From assembly GCA_032622095.1 (NCBI GenBank), contig CP136068.1, positions 57,992,025 to 58,056,024 on the forward strand: a DNA stretch of 64,000 bases, written 5' to 3'. This stretch comes from Siphonodentalium dalli (taxonomy: Eukaryota > Mollusca > Scaphopoda > Gadilida > Siphonodentaliidae). Of this stretch, positions 35,540 through 46,448 are shown in pieces (the stretch's first letter is position 1; the number at the start of each line of letters is the position of its first letter). Position numbers and translations under genes: made by a program. The notes under the pieces are model-generated. The model saw only the letters and a list, made by a program, of their open reading frames with translations, was not told where the DNA came from and did no database searches.

Positions 35540-36680
35540 TAGTTATGCAAAGAGTAAAATCCAAGATGGCCGCTGGCAGCCACGTGTTTTTGCCCAATGA
35601 CACCAAAAAGACTCGTTCCCATTTGCATGTCATTGTTAACATCCATCACAAATTTCATGATGATCTGACCAAAGATACGACTTGTACCCCGTGCCAAAGG
35701 ATTTAGTCATGCAAAGAGTAAAATCCAAGATAGTTGCTGGCGGACATATTTTTTGGCCGAACGACCCCATAATTACTCATTCCCATCTACATGTCAATGT
35801 TAACATCCATGACAAATTTCATGATGATCAGACGAACAGTACGTCCTGTAGCCCGTGCTAATGGATTGAATTTTGAAATCCAAGATGGCCACTAGCGGCC
35901 ATGTTTTTTTGCCGAATGACTCCAAAATCACTCGTTCCCATCTACATGTCAATGTCAACAGCCATGACAAATTTCATAATGATCCGACAAAAGCTACGAC
36001 CTGTAGCCCGTGCCAAAGGATTTAGTCATGCAAAGAGTAAAATCCAAGATGGCTGCTGGCGGCCATGTTTTTTGGCCGAACGACCCCAAAATGACTCGTT
36101 CCCATCTACATGTCAATATTAATATCCATGACAAATTTCATGATGATCAGACGAGCAGTACGACCTGTAGCCCGTGCTGATGGATTGAATTTTGAAATCC
36201 AAAATGACTGCTGGCGGTCATGTTTTTTTGCTAAATGACCCCAAAATGACTCGTTACCATCTACATGTCAATGTCAACAACCATGACAAATCTCATAATG
36301 ATCTGACCAAAGGTACGACCTGTAGCCTGTGCCAAAGGATTTAGTCATGCAACGAATAAAATCCAAGATGGCTGCTGGCGGCCATGTTTTTTGGCCGCAC
36401 AACCCAAAAATGACTCGTTCACATCTAAATGTCAATATTAACATCCATGACAAATTTCATGATGATCAGACGAACAGTACGACCTGTAGCCCGTGCTAAT
36501 GGATTGAATTTTGAAATCCAAGATGGCCGCTGGCGGCCATATTTTTTTCCAAATGACCCCAAAATAAATGACTCGTTCCCATCTACATGTCAATGTCAAC
36601 AGCCATGACAAATTTCATAATGATCCGACCAAAGGTACGACCTGTAGCCCGTGCTAAAGGAAATTGTTGACGAATCACGC
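35540..36680. repeat. Higher-order tandem repeat: alternating A and B units of about 160 bp
   Basis: Seven units, each with AAATCCAAGATGGC-like, GGCGGCCATGTTTTT and CTCGTTCCCATCTACATGTC words, begin at about 35551, 35717, 35872, 36035, 36190, 36355 and 36510. Two kinds of unit start alternate: CAAAGAGTAAAATCC (A) and TTGAATTTTGAAATCC (B), in the order A A B A B A B, a dimer of about 320 bp. The block ends with CACACGGACGACAGACGACA and AAAGTTGAGCTAAAAA. It interrupts the left arm of the foldback between 35459 and 36758. Confidence 0.85.
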
Positions 36681-37069
36681 ATACACGCACACACGGACGA
36701 CAGACGACAAAGCCATGGTAATAGCTCAAACTTTACAAAGTAAAGTTGAGCTAAAAAAGGGTATCTTGCTGTTGTATTAATTTCCTAACTAGATTGTGCA
36801 CAAAAATTATTACTTTATACATCTATGATTGAGAAGACAAAAATGTTCTTAAACAAAATGAGTGTTCCATTGTATAGCCAAATTTGCCTTGTGACACAGA
36901 ACTGGAATGATGCAATACCATATTTGAAGTCATACAACTCAATACATTGATATCTATATGCCCTGTATTTCTAAAAACCTCTTAAGTATACTAGGTTAAA
37001 TGCACTGTGTTGGAATTGCTAAACACATTTGTGCCAACAAAAAACTTATGGCCATATTTATGGCAGTGG

Positions 37070-37140
37070 CTATTCGCCACCCGGGTGGCGAATAGTCATA
37101 TAACATAGAAAGAGCTATTCGCCACCGGGTGGCGAATAGC
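37070..37140. repeat. Pair of 26-27 bp palindromes, left arm
   Basis: 37070-37095 and 37114-37140 are palindromes built from CTATTCGCCACC and its complement, 18 bp apart. They contain the same GGTGGCGAATA core that borders the tandem units. Confidence 0.95.
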
Positions 37141-37554
37141 GTTTATATATTTTCTTTATTTGCTCCACATACGGAGAGTATGGTGATATCGAGCATCGGG
37201 AATAATGATTGTCAGTCCTTACGCAAAAGGCTGTGAGTTGGGTTGCAATATGAGAAGGGGGTAAATAACATTGTTTTCTAACACTGGAACTTCAAATACG
37301 GCATACAAGCATATTTTAGCTCAAAATTATGTGATCTGTATGACAGGTGGAGATGGAGGAGGGGGGTGGGGTGTTGCTTAACTGATTGAGGAATTTAGGT
37401 GGTGGGGGAAGGTGTACCATTTTTTTGTCAACAACTTGGTGTCAGATTATTTGCTGTGCATTATATGTAAGGATTTGTGTACTACATTAGGCGTTCATTT
37501 CAAGGTTTAGAAGTACATTTCGGACAAATATTTGTCATTGGAATTTGAGATGGG

Positions 37555-38930
37555 GGTGGCGAATAAAAGTTTTCTTAAATCTCGGACGTCAGTTAGATTT
37601 CTTCATTTGTGTTTTGGATTAGCCGATCCCTAAATCATAAACAATAATTTTCTAGAACTGGTAGTGTGGAATTGCGAAAACAAATCTGTGACCTGAATTG
37701 GTTGGTGGAGGGAGTGGGTGGGGAATAACTTTAATCTCAAAACTTGGATGTCAGATGAGTTTCTTATTTTGTGCATTAGATTAGACGATCCTTCAATTAT
37801 ATACAATCATTTTATAAAACTGGAAGTGGAATTGCGAACAAAATTCGGAAATCTGATGTCTGAATTGGTTGGTGGGTGGGGAGGGGTGGCGAATAACTTT
37901 ATTTTTAAAACTTGGATGTCAGATGAGCTTTTTATTTTGTGCATTAGATTAGACGATTCTTCAATCATAAACAATCATTTTGTAGACCTGGAAGTGGAAT
38001 TGCGAAAACAAATTTGCGATCTGAATTGGTTGGTGAGGGGGGTGGCGAATAATTTTATTCTTAAAACGTGGATGTCAGATGAGCTTGTTATTGTTTTGCA
38101 TTATATTAGACGTTCCTGCAATCATAATCAATCATTTTTGATAGAACTGGATGTTGAATTGCAAACACAAATGTGAAATCTGAATTGGTTGGTGGGGGAG
38201 GTGGGGTGGGGGGGGGGAGGCTGGCGAATAACTTTATTCTTAAAACTTGAATGTCAGACGAGCTTTTTATTTTGTGCATTAGATTAGACGATTCTTCAAT
38301 CATAAACAATCATTTTGTGGACCTGGAAGTGGAATTGCGAACGAAAATCAGCGATCTGAATTGGTTGGTGAGGGGGTGGGGGTGGGGCGGGTTTGGCGAA
38401 TAAGTTTAATCTTAAAACTTTGATGTCAGATGAGTTTCTTGTTTTGTGTATTAGATTATACGATACTTCAATCATAAACAATGATTTTTTAGACCTGGAA
38501 GTGGAATTGCGAACGAAAATCTGCGATCTGAATTGGTTGGTGAGGGGGTGGGGGGGGGGCGGGTTTGGCGAATAAGTTTAATCTTAAAACTTGGATGTCA
38601 GATGAGTTTTTTGTTTTGCGCATTAGATTAGATGATTCTAACAAAAATCTGCGATCTGGATTGGTTGGTGAGGTAGGGAGGTGGCGATTAACTTTAATAT
38701 TAAAACTTGGATGTTAAATGAGCTTTCTATTTTGTGCGATAGATTAGACGATTCTTCAATCAAGCAATCATTTTGTAGACCTGGAAGTGGAATTGCGAAA
38801 AAAAATTTGCGATCTGAATTGTTTGGTGAGGGGGGGTGGCGAATAATTTTATTCTTAAAACGTGGACGTCAGGTGAGCTTTTTATTTTGTGCATTAGATT
38901 AGACGATTCTTCAATCATAAACAATCATTC
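37555..38930 (+). repeat. Tandem array in left foldback arm, units of about 155-180 bp
   Basis: About eight units read in plus orientation. Core GGTGGCGAATA-like words are at 37555, 37883, 38040, 38222, 38394, 38567, 38684 and 38836. Spacing varies because of G-run length and small deletions. Three consecutive units keep one open frame (37718-38176), but frame is lost after that, so I do not call a gene. Confidence 0.9.
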
Positions 38931-39390
38931 GCCACCCCCCTCACCAACCAATTCAGATCGCAATTTTGTGTTCGCAATTCCACTTCCTGGTCTACAAAAT
39001 GTTTGTTTATGATTGAAGAATCGTCTAATCTAATGAACAAAATAAAAAGCTCATTTGACATCCCCCCCCCCCCCACCAAGCAATTCAGAACGCAGATTTT
39101 TGTTCGCAATTCCACTTCCAGTTCTATAAAATGATTGTTTATGATTGAAGAATCGTCTAATCTAATACAAAAAAAACAAGAAACTCATCTGACATCCAAA
39201 TTTTTAGATTAAAGTTAATCGTCACCCACCCCCCTCCCCCAACCAATTCAGGTCACATATTTGTTTTCGCAATTCCACACTACCAGTTCTAGAAAATTAT
39301 TGTTTATGATTTAGGGACTAATCCAATGCACAAATGAAGAAATCTAACTGACGTCCGAGATTTAAGAATACTTTTATTCGCCACCCCATC
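38931..39390 (-). repeat. Tandem array in right foldback arm (inverted)
   Basis: The same units in reverse orientation, only about three copies, starting at the junction ACAATC|ATTCGCCACC. Arm lengths are therefore unequal, as expected for arrays that expand and contract. Confidence 0.9.
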
Positions 39391-39753
39391 TCAAATTCCA
39401 ATGACAAATATTTGTCCGAATTGTAATTCTAAACCTTGAAATGAACGCCTAATGTAGTACACAAATCCTTACATATAATGCACAACAAATAATCTGACAC
39501 CAAGATTTTGACAAAAAAACGGTACACCTTCCCCACCCCCCTAAAATCCACAATCAGTTATGCAACACCCCATCCCCCTCCTCCTCCATCTCCACCTGTC
39601 ATACAGATCACATTTTATGTACCCCCCCCCCCCCCCCTTCTCATAATGCTACCCAAATCACAGCCTTTTGCGTACGGACTGACAATCATTATTCCCGATG
39701 CTCGATATCACCATACTCTCCGTATGTGGAGCAAATAAAGAAAATATATAAAC

Positions 39754-39826
39754 GCTATTCGCCACCCGGGTGGCGAATAGCTCTTTCTATGTTATATGAC
39801 TATTCGCCACCCGTGTGGCGAATAGC
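39754..39826. repeat. Pair of 26-28 bp palindromes, right arm
   Basis: 39754-39781 is a perfect palindrome; 39800-39825 has one central mismatch. They mirror the left-arm pair at 37070-37140, including the 18-bp spacer. Confidence 0.95.
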
Positions 39827-39832
39827 CACTGC

Positions 39833-40454
39833 CCCATATGAATCCTTAGTATTGAATATTTTCAAAAAAAATGCCCCGTCGGACTGTTTTTTGACGTTTT
39901 TGTCCATTTTAAAAGGTATAATGGTGCACAAATAGTAAGCAACAATAGTGTTTAATGTGTATAATCATTTGAACGTTCCTTCTAAAACACTTATGTTGGA
40001 AAAAAATAAGATTACATTGATTAAGCCAATCAACAGTTACTGGATTTCAATTGTTTTTCAAGAAACTGACTCAAAATTTGAACGTTGATAATGGGTAGGT
40101 GTAATCACAAAAGGCTATAATCTTGTCACCATATTCTATATAGTAAACTCTATATGAAAGAATGTTGGTAGGAGCTGGTGATAGTAAAGTTTTATGTTAT
40201 CTGAGATTTTGTCAATATGGTTTTCCCTACCCCATTTTTCAGACATTCAAATTTGGAGTCAGTTTCCAGAAACATGAGTGAAATCCAGTGACATTCATTG
40301 ACATATCCAATGTAACGCTATTATTTCAACACTAAGAGTTTTAGGCTAAACGAGCATTGCTTTTACTATTTATACACAAAAACCTTTCAAAATTGACAAA
40401 AACGCCCCAAAATCGCATTTTTTGAAAAAAAGTTAATACTGAGGATTCATTGGG
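39833..40454. mobile_element. Nested MITE, 622 bp, imperfect inverted repeats of about 100 bp
   Basis: The ends CCCATATGAATCCTTAGTATT-like and CCCAATGAATCCTCAGTATT are inverted, and similarity continues inward through TTTTTGTC.ATTTT.AAAGGT and AAATAGTAA words. Comparison with the left foldback arm, which lacks it, gives the insertion point. The target duplication is not clear. Confidence 0.75.
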
Positions 40455-40974
40455 ACATAAGTTGATTTTCTCAGTACACAATGTTTTTGGAAATTCCTTC
40501 ACAGTGTGTTTAACCATGTATACTTAAGTTATTATGAGAAATACAGGGAATATGGATTTATATTTATTGAGTTGTATGACCTCAAATATGCTATTTCATC
40601 ACGCCGGTTCTCGATCACAGGCAAATTTGGCTGTCCGTGCAATGGAAGACACAATTTGTTTCAGAATAGTTCTGTCTTCTCAATCATAGATGCATAAAGA
40701 AATCATTTTTGTTTGTGCACAAGAAGGCATTGATAAAACAACAAGAAATCCCTTCATTTTTGTTTAGTTTTCAAAATACATAACCATAAAAAATGGATTT
40801 TTAGCTAATTTTGAGAAATTGCGGCTCGGAAATTAGATAAACTCCCAAATTTGGAGGCAAATAACTCGGAAAATACTGAACGTATCTGTGAAAAGTTTTC
40901 TGTTCTGTATTCAGGATTGTCTACGCACTTTACAAAATGGATATACAAATGGAAGGCCTTGTGAAATATTATTT

Positions 40975-41166
40975 TTATAAGCATTGTTGAAAAGCCATAA
41001 ATTGAGTATTTTACCAAATTTTGACAAATTTATTTAAAAAACTTCAAAAATTCATCAAATTCGCCTTTATTTAAAGGCGAATTTGATGAATTTTTGAAGT
41101 TTTTTAAATAAATTTGTCAAAATTTGGTAAAATACTCAATTTATGGCTTTTCAACAATGCTTATAA
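40975..41166. repeat. Perfect 192-bp palindrome
   Basis: 95 bases from 40975 (TTATAAGCATTGTTGAAAAG...) match the reverse complement of 41072-41166 without a mismatch that I can find; two central bases are unpaired. The left foldback arm has only one copy of this segment (about 35184-35270), so the right arm carries an extra inverted duplication. Confidence 0.95.
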
Positions 41167-41258
41167 CTTGATTCTTTTTTATTTTTAATATGTTGCTTGT
41201 CATGGGTTAATGTACTTATTCCCAATGAAAAACTTTTGTTGCAATTAGTTTGAGGTTT

Positions 41259-42212
41259 ATGTTTGTTCGAGTGAAAAATACCTGCATCATCACCGTTGTC
41301 GGATATACAGGTACACGGTGGCCAAAGACAGAGAAAGAACGTGTCCGGATTGCTACATTTTAACTTTAAACACTCCCAGTGTTAACAAACCTAGCCCAAT
41401 TGTAAATAACCGACTTCCAATCAATAGCAGTACGAAATAATTGTTGTTTGTTAGCCCTGTGTAGCTTGAACGACCCGTATCGATATATTGGGGTTCTGAG
41501 TGCTTATGCAATCATGAGAACATCGATAATATATAGTTCAAGAAAAATCACGATATAAGGTAAGTCTCATGTTTAAACCGTTGTACTCGGTAGCGTGATT
41601 TGTTAGATATCCCGCCCATTTAAAGGCGTGATCTCCACGGTCGGCCCCGCTGTGTTTTATAATTACTCGGATAATTTGCCATGGCCGATTACCTTGTCGC
41701 TATAAAACACCGTGTGAGCCTTGTGTATGTCGCGAGTCTCTCCTTGGTCTTCAAGTCTAAAATACAGCTCTGTTTATGGTGGTAGTCTGCTCAGTCCTTC
41801 TGAATATTGATTTGATTGGGTGATAAAATATAACTTGAATTAATATTTACAAATTAGATAATATTATATTACATGTATATTACCATGCATGGTACACAAT
41901 CACATGACTAGGTGTTCTTCCCGGTTCGTCAGTGGTTCGTCTGTCATTACATGTATATTTGGACAGCATGTTTGTCTATTTTTTGTCCTCCTACTTCGCT
42001 CTTATTGGATATTTTGAAGGTCTCATTGATTCTCCATATTATAATTGTGGTGAGTTATCTCTGACAGCCGGAATATTCCAAATTCTCGAAAACCCAAATT
42101 TCCCATGGAGAATAAGAGCACACCGTCGGGGCGTGGCACAATACGCCCGTTTCTGGAGTAGAGTGGGGCAAGGTTTAATTCATTGTTTTAAACCTTTGAC
42201 TTAAGACGAAAT
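41259..42212. other. Unclassified DNA
   Basis: Contains an ordinary-looking mixed-composition stretch at 41400-41820. The open frame at 41932-42204 shows no motif I recognise. Confidence 0.45.
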
Positions 42213-43970
42213 AATATTTGAACTTGATCTGTATACCAAATTTGGTTCAGTTAACTCGATTGAATCTAAAGTTATCATCTGGAAACCGCATATCAGGTAA
42301 AATCTGTCGAAAAAGGGGCATAACTCAGTCAAAATCATGCGGACGAAACCCATATTCGAACTTGATCTGTATTTTGGGGTGGTAAACTAATATACAAAAT
42401 TTGGTTCAGTTCACTGGATTCAATCTAAAGTTATCATCCGGAAACCGCAAATCAGGTAAAATCTAAGTCGAATAAGGGACATAACTCAGTCAAAATAATG
42501 CGGACGAAACCCATATTCGAACTTGATCTATATTTTGGGGTGGTAAACTTACATACCAATTTTGTGAACGTTCAGTTCACTTGATTCAATATCTACAGTT
42601 ATCATCCGGAAAGCGCAAATCAGGTAAAATCTAAGTCGAAAAAGGGACATAACTCAGTCAAACTCATGCGGACGAAACCCATATTCGAACTTGATCTGTA
42701 TTTTGGGGTGGTAAACTTATATACTAATTTTGGTTCAGTTCACTTGATTCAATATCTAAAGTTATCATCCGGAAAGCGCAAATCAGGTAAAATCTTAAGT
42801 CGAAAAAGGGACATAACTCAGTCAAAATCATGCGGACGAAACCCATATTCGAACTTGATCTGTATTTTGGGGTGGTAAACTTATATACCAATTTTGGTTC
42901 AGTTCACTTGATTCAATATCTAAAGTTATCATCCGGAAAGCGCAAATCAGGTAAAATCTAAGTCGAATAAAAGGTCGGTAGACCTCATGTCCGCCTCTAA
43001 GCGTCGGCTTGATACGACCATTGTTTGCGCATAAAAACCTGTCTTTTAGTGCCTACATACCAAATTTAATTTCATTCAGTACACATTTACTAAAGTTATC
43101 ATCCGGAAACCTCAAATTGGCAAAAATTCTAAGTAAAAAAGGGACATAATTCTGGTGAAAATTGGCGGGCGGAACCCGAATTCGAACTTGACCTGTGTTT
43201 TGCTGGGAGAAAGACACATACCAAATTTGGTTTAAATCTGATTAACTCTACTAAAGTTATCATCCGGACAGCAACTTTTGGGGTTTTATATGTCGGGTCG
43301 GCGGACAAAAAAGGGCCATAACTCTCGCAAAAATTATCGGGTTTTGCATATCAACAATCAAAAATCAAGTTATCATCCGGAAACCAAAAAACAGAAGAAA
43401 AACTGAATTTTCTATTTCGAAAAAGGGGCATAACTCTGTCAACAATGGTCGGGCAGAACCCAAGTTCGAACTTTACCTGTGTTTTGCTGGGAGAAAGTAA
43501 TATACCAAATTTGGTTTAAATCCGATTAACTCTACTAAAGTTATCATCCGGAAACCAACTTTCAGGGGTTTTCTAAGTAAAAAAAGGGGCATAACTCTGG
43601 TGAAAATTGGCGGACGGAACCAGAATTCGAACTTGACCTGTATTTTCTGCTAGTAAACCCACATACCAAATATAATTTAATTTGGTTCACTCTAACTAAA
43701 GTTATCATCCGGAAACCTCGGACGCACGGGCGCACGCACGGACGGACGCACGGACGTGCTGATTAAATAGTCCTCCGAACCCGTTGGGTCGGCGGACAAA
43801 AAGGGACAGAACTCAGTCAAAATCATGCGGACGAAACCCATATTCGAACTTGATCTGTATTTTGGGGTGGTAAACTAATATACCTAATTTGGTTCAGTTC
43901 ACTTGATTCAATCTAAAGTTATTATCTGGAAACCGCATATCAGGTAAAATCTGTCGAAAAAGGGGCATAA
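42213..43970. repeat. Satellite-like tandem array, about 160-bp units, left part
   Basis: Units contain CCCATATTCGAACTTGATCTG, ATACCAA.TTTGGTTCAGTTC, AAAGTTATCATCCGGAAA and AAAAGGGACATAACTC. Regular units start at about 42213, 42345, 42510, 42678 and 42840. From 43000 to 43780 units are more diverged and end in a CGCACGGACGGACGCACGGA run; a further regular unit starts near 43830. The array resumes at 49974 after the LINE. Confidence 0.9.
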
Positions 43971-44117
43971 AACCTAGTTTTCTTCGGAAAATCAATGTCG
44001 GTGATTTTTAACTAAATATTTCGGCGGGTCATCGGAGACTTATCGGAGAGGAAAGATAGGATAATATGGATACAAACGAGGAATGCTTTATGGTGACGGG
44101 CGAGCGGGATTACAAAC

Positions 44118-46110
44118 TTGATGTGCAGAAAGTGGAAAAAGAAGAATAACGGTATGAAGGACGAATATGAGAAAATCGAAGTAAAAAACAGAGGTAAATG
44201 TATTACTATTAAACTAGACACTATGAAATTCGAATGTTACCGGAAAGGTGTTACTGCTAAATATTGGGACAGCCGGAAATTAATGGAAAAATCTGGAGCT
44301 GTATGGCGACGTGTTAGCGATACTGGTAAAAATATTGTGGAGGACATTGTAAATGTTCCAACGAAAACAAAATCGAGACGTGTCACAATTCATTTAATTA
44401 GGACCCAAAACAAAATTATGCTACAGGGTACAAAGGCCAATATTTGATGCATGGTGGATTCAAAATGTTCTTCCAGCAGTTTATGAGACTGGATTCGGCT
44501 CTGTAGTTATACCTGGAACATTCAAGGATATAAATGATGCCATTGATTGGGAGAAAGCGGAATAAACTGAATAAGGATCCCAACGGTGCAGATGGAGAGG
44601 AAGAGATCTCTGATGACAAAGCTATACCTGGACACGACGAGAGCGTGGTGCAGTGTGACGAGGTGAATAAAAAAGTGATGTCATTTGTGACTCCTCGGCG
44701 GAAGCGTGTCAAATTCTGCAGAAAATTCAATGTTCCAGTGGAACATTGAATTTTCTGTCAACCGCATCTATCAAACGGTCAGTGGGTGAGATGCAGCTCA
44801 TGGTTGAGGAAACTAAACTGGAACAAAATGAAATGAATGACTATATATCTCCACGAAGCAATCGCGGGTATTTCACGGGAACTGAAAGAGGATATGGATA
44901 AAAAGACATCCGAAATGACAAGCAAAATACGGAATAGTTTCCAAATTAAAACATCAGAGTTGGAGGCTAAAATCGCAAAGTTAGAAAAAGAATGCAAGGA
45001 ACTGAAGCGACATAATGGTCGACTTGCTAATCAGGTTTCTTCGTTGAAAAAGTCTATAAAAGGATATGAATGCCCGGCCGCTGATATTGAAGAAACTGCT
45101 ACTCCAAATTCGAAACCAGGAAATTTGAAATCTAAGGAATGCAAAGAAATCACATCTGGCGATTGTGATTCAGAGGAACTGATTCTGGATGAAAGTGTGG
45201 GAGTCTCAAATAAATTCGACGCCTTATCATTTCTAAATGAAAGTTTGCAGTCGATTCCAGGAGAGTGTGACATTGATTATTCTGATGCGAAGCATGCAAA
45301 TGGGACATCGGAATCAGACAATTACAGCCACCAGAACCTGACTAAAACGTCTTCACTCCAAACACCAATTCATCTCATCCTTGGTGATTCTGTTTTGAGA
45401 AAGCTCGGCCCAAATAGGATGGCGTTAGTAAGTGAGCGTGCGGAGATAGTGTTCCAACCAGGTCAGAGAATTGCCGGCTTAATGAGATGGCTGGACGATG
45501 ACAATATACTGTAAAGTTCAATAATGTACATAAAGTTACAGTACATATTGGCATCAACTCTTGTCGCTATGGTATTCAGACGTCGAGAGAGGAAATTTCG
45601 GACTTGATAGGGAAACTTCGTAAAAAATTACATGCAGCAAAGATAAGTTATTCTTCAATTCTCCCTATGCTGCATTCGGACCGCATCAATGAATTGGTTC
45701 TTGAAACAAATAACCTTATTCGTGAGGTGTGTCAAAATAATGGGTGTAATTTTATTGACAACTCGCCTGGATTTGTGTATTTGAACACATCTGAGATCTA
45801 CAGAGACTTGTATTGGGACAATTGGCACCCTAGTTATTCGGGAGTCAGGGTATTAGCTAAGAACATTAAATATACGAAGAATACTCAACAATCTGGACAA
45901 TTTCAAAGTAAATTCCAACAAGATAATAGATGGTACAACCGACAGAACTTCTCACAGAATCATTACAGAGGAGACGCTCACAGCGGGAGAGTTATACAGG
46001 ACCAGAGATTTGGAGCAGCTTTCGCCGGTTCGTTTAAGCCGCGACAGCCAAGCGTTTCAAATCACAATGTGACACAGAATAACAGTGCACGTATACCGAC
46101 TCTTCTCTGA
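44118..46110 (+). pseudogene. LINE C ORF1: coiled coil plus SGNH-esterase domain, frameshifted
   Basis: Frames from 44118, 44534 and 44837 carry a basic N-terminal part and a coiled coil of about 60 residues (KTSELEAKIAKLEKECKELK). Near 45380 starts a domain with LILGDSVLRKLG, the Gly-Asp-Ser block I of SGNH hydrolases. A frameshift near 45510 breaks the frame. After it come the block III word HIGINS (G-x-N) and, near 45815, YWDNWHPSYSG with the catalytic D-x-x-H. The C-terminus (to 46110) is Gln/Asn-rich and basic, likely for RNA binding. Such esterase-bearing ORF1 proteins are known from CR1- and L2-type LINEs, where they bind element RNA. An 18-bp inverted duplication at 44719-44757 disrupts the early frame. 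Confidence 0.75.
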
Positions 46111-46448
46111 GACATGACTTGAGGGTGTTCAGCAGTCAATTTTTGAAATTTTCAGAAGCAATCAGTAGAACAGTCAATGCTGCAGTCAATGCTTAGAAAT
46201 TGGGATACAATTTATTTCATATTCATGTGTGTATATGTTATTTAATGTGTGTCATGTATGTTAATGCTGAAATCACACGAACAATTTAAATATCCGATGA
46301 TCGTTAACAGGTCTCAGGTAAATTCACGAAAAGGAAAATTGTATATTAACTATAGATTTGAGTATTGAAAGACTCCGCTCTATCTCCGATGGCCGCGGAA
46401 TACTTATATTTATATAATTCCGATGTTTAAAGTTCTCAATTCAGACAC

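Larger units (their letters stand above)
35088..41258. mobile_element. Foldback element, 6.2 kb, with tandem repeats and palindromes in its arms
   Basis: Terminal inverted ends AAACCTCAAACTAATTG (35088) and its complement (ending 41258). The left arm (35088-35459 and 36758-38930) is inverted in the right arm (38931-39832 and 40455-41258), at roughly 90 percent identity in the inner half. From outside inward each arm has a unique zone, a pair of short palindromes, a G-rich zone (GGTGGAGATGGAGGAGG) and a tandem array of 155-180 bp units that reverses direction at about 38930. The units share GGTGGCGAATA at their borders and words such as GTCAGATGAG and GTGCATTAGATTAGACGATT. A 1.3 kb repeat block is inserted in the left arm and a 622-bp MITE in the right arm. 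No transposase is encoded. Foldback elements of flies and TU elements of sea urchin have this architecture; shared ancestry is not implied. Confidence 0.75.

Noticed and set aside
35540-36680. Possible CRISPR-like array
   Set aside because: Units are about 160 bp with diverged, non-unique spacers and a eukaryotic context; it is a satellite-like repeat.
37718-38176. 152-codon open frame with three repeated peptide units
   Set aside because: It is a read-through of the foldback tandem array. Spacing is a multiple of three only for these units; frame is lost in the next ones and in the other arm.
44012-44221. Minus-strand frame at the LINE C start
   Set aside because: It lies opposite the LINE 5' region and has no motif; likely chance.
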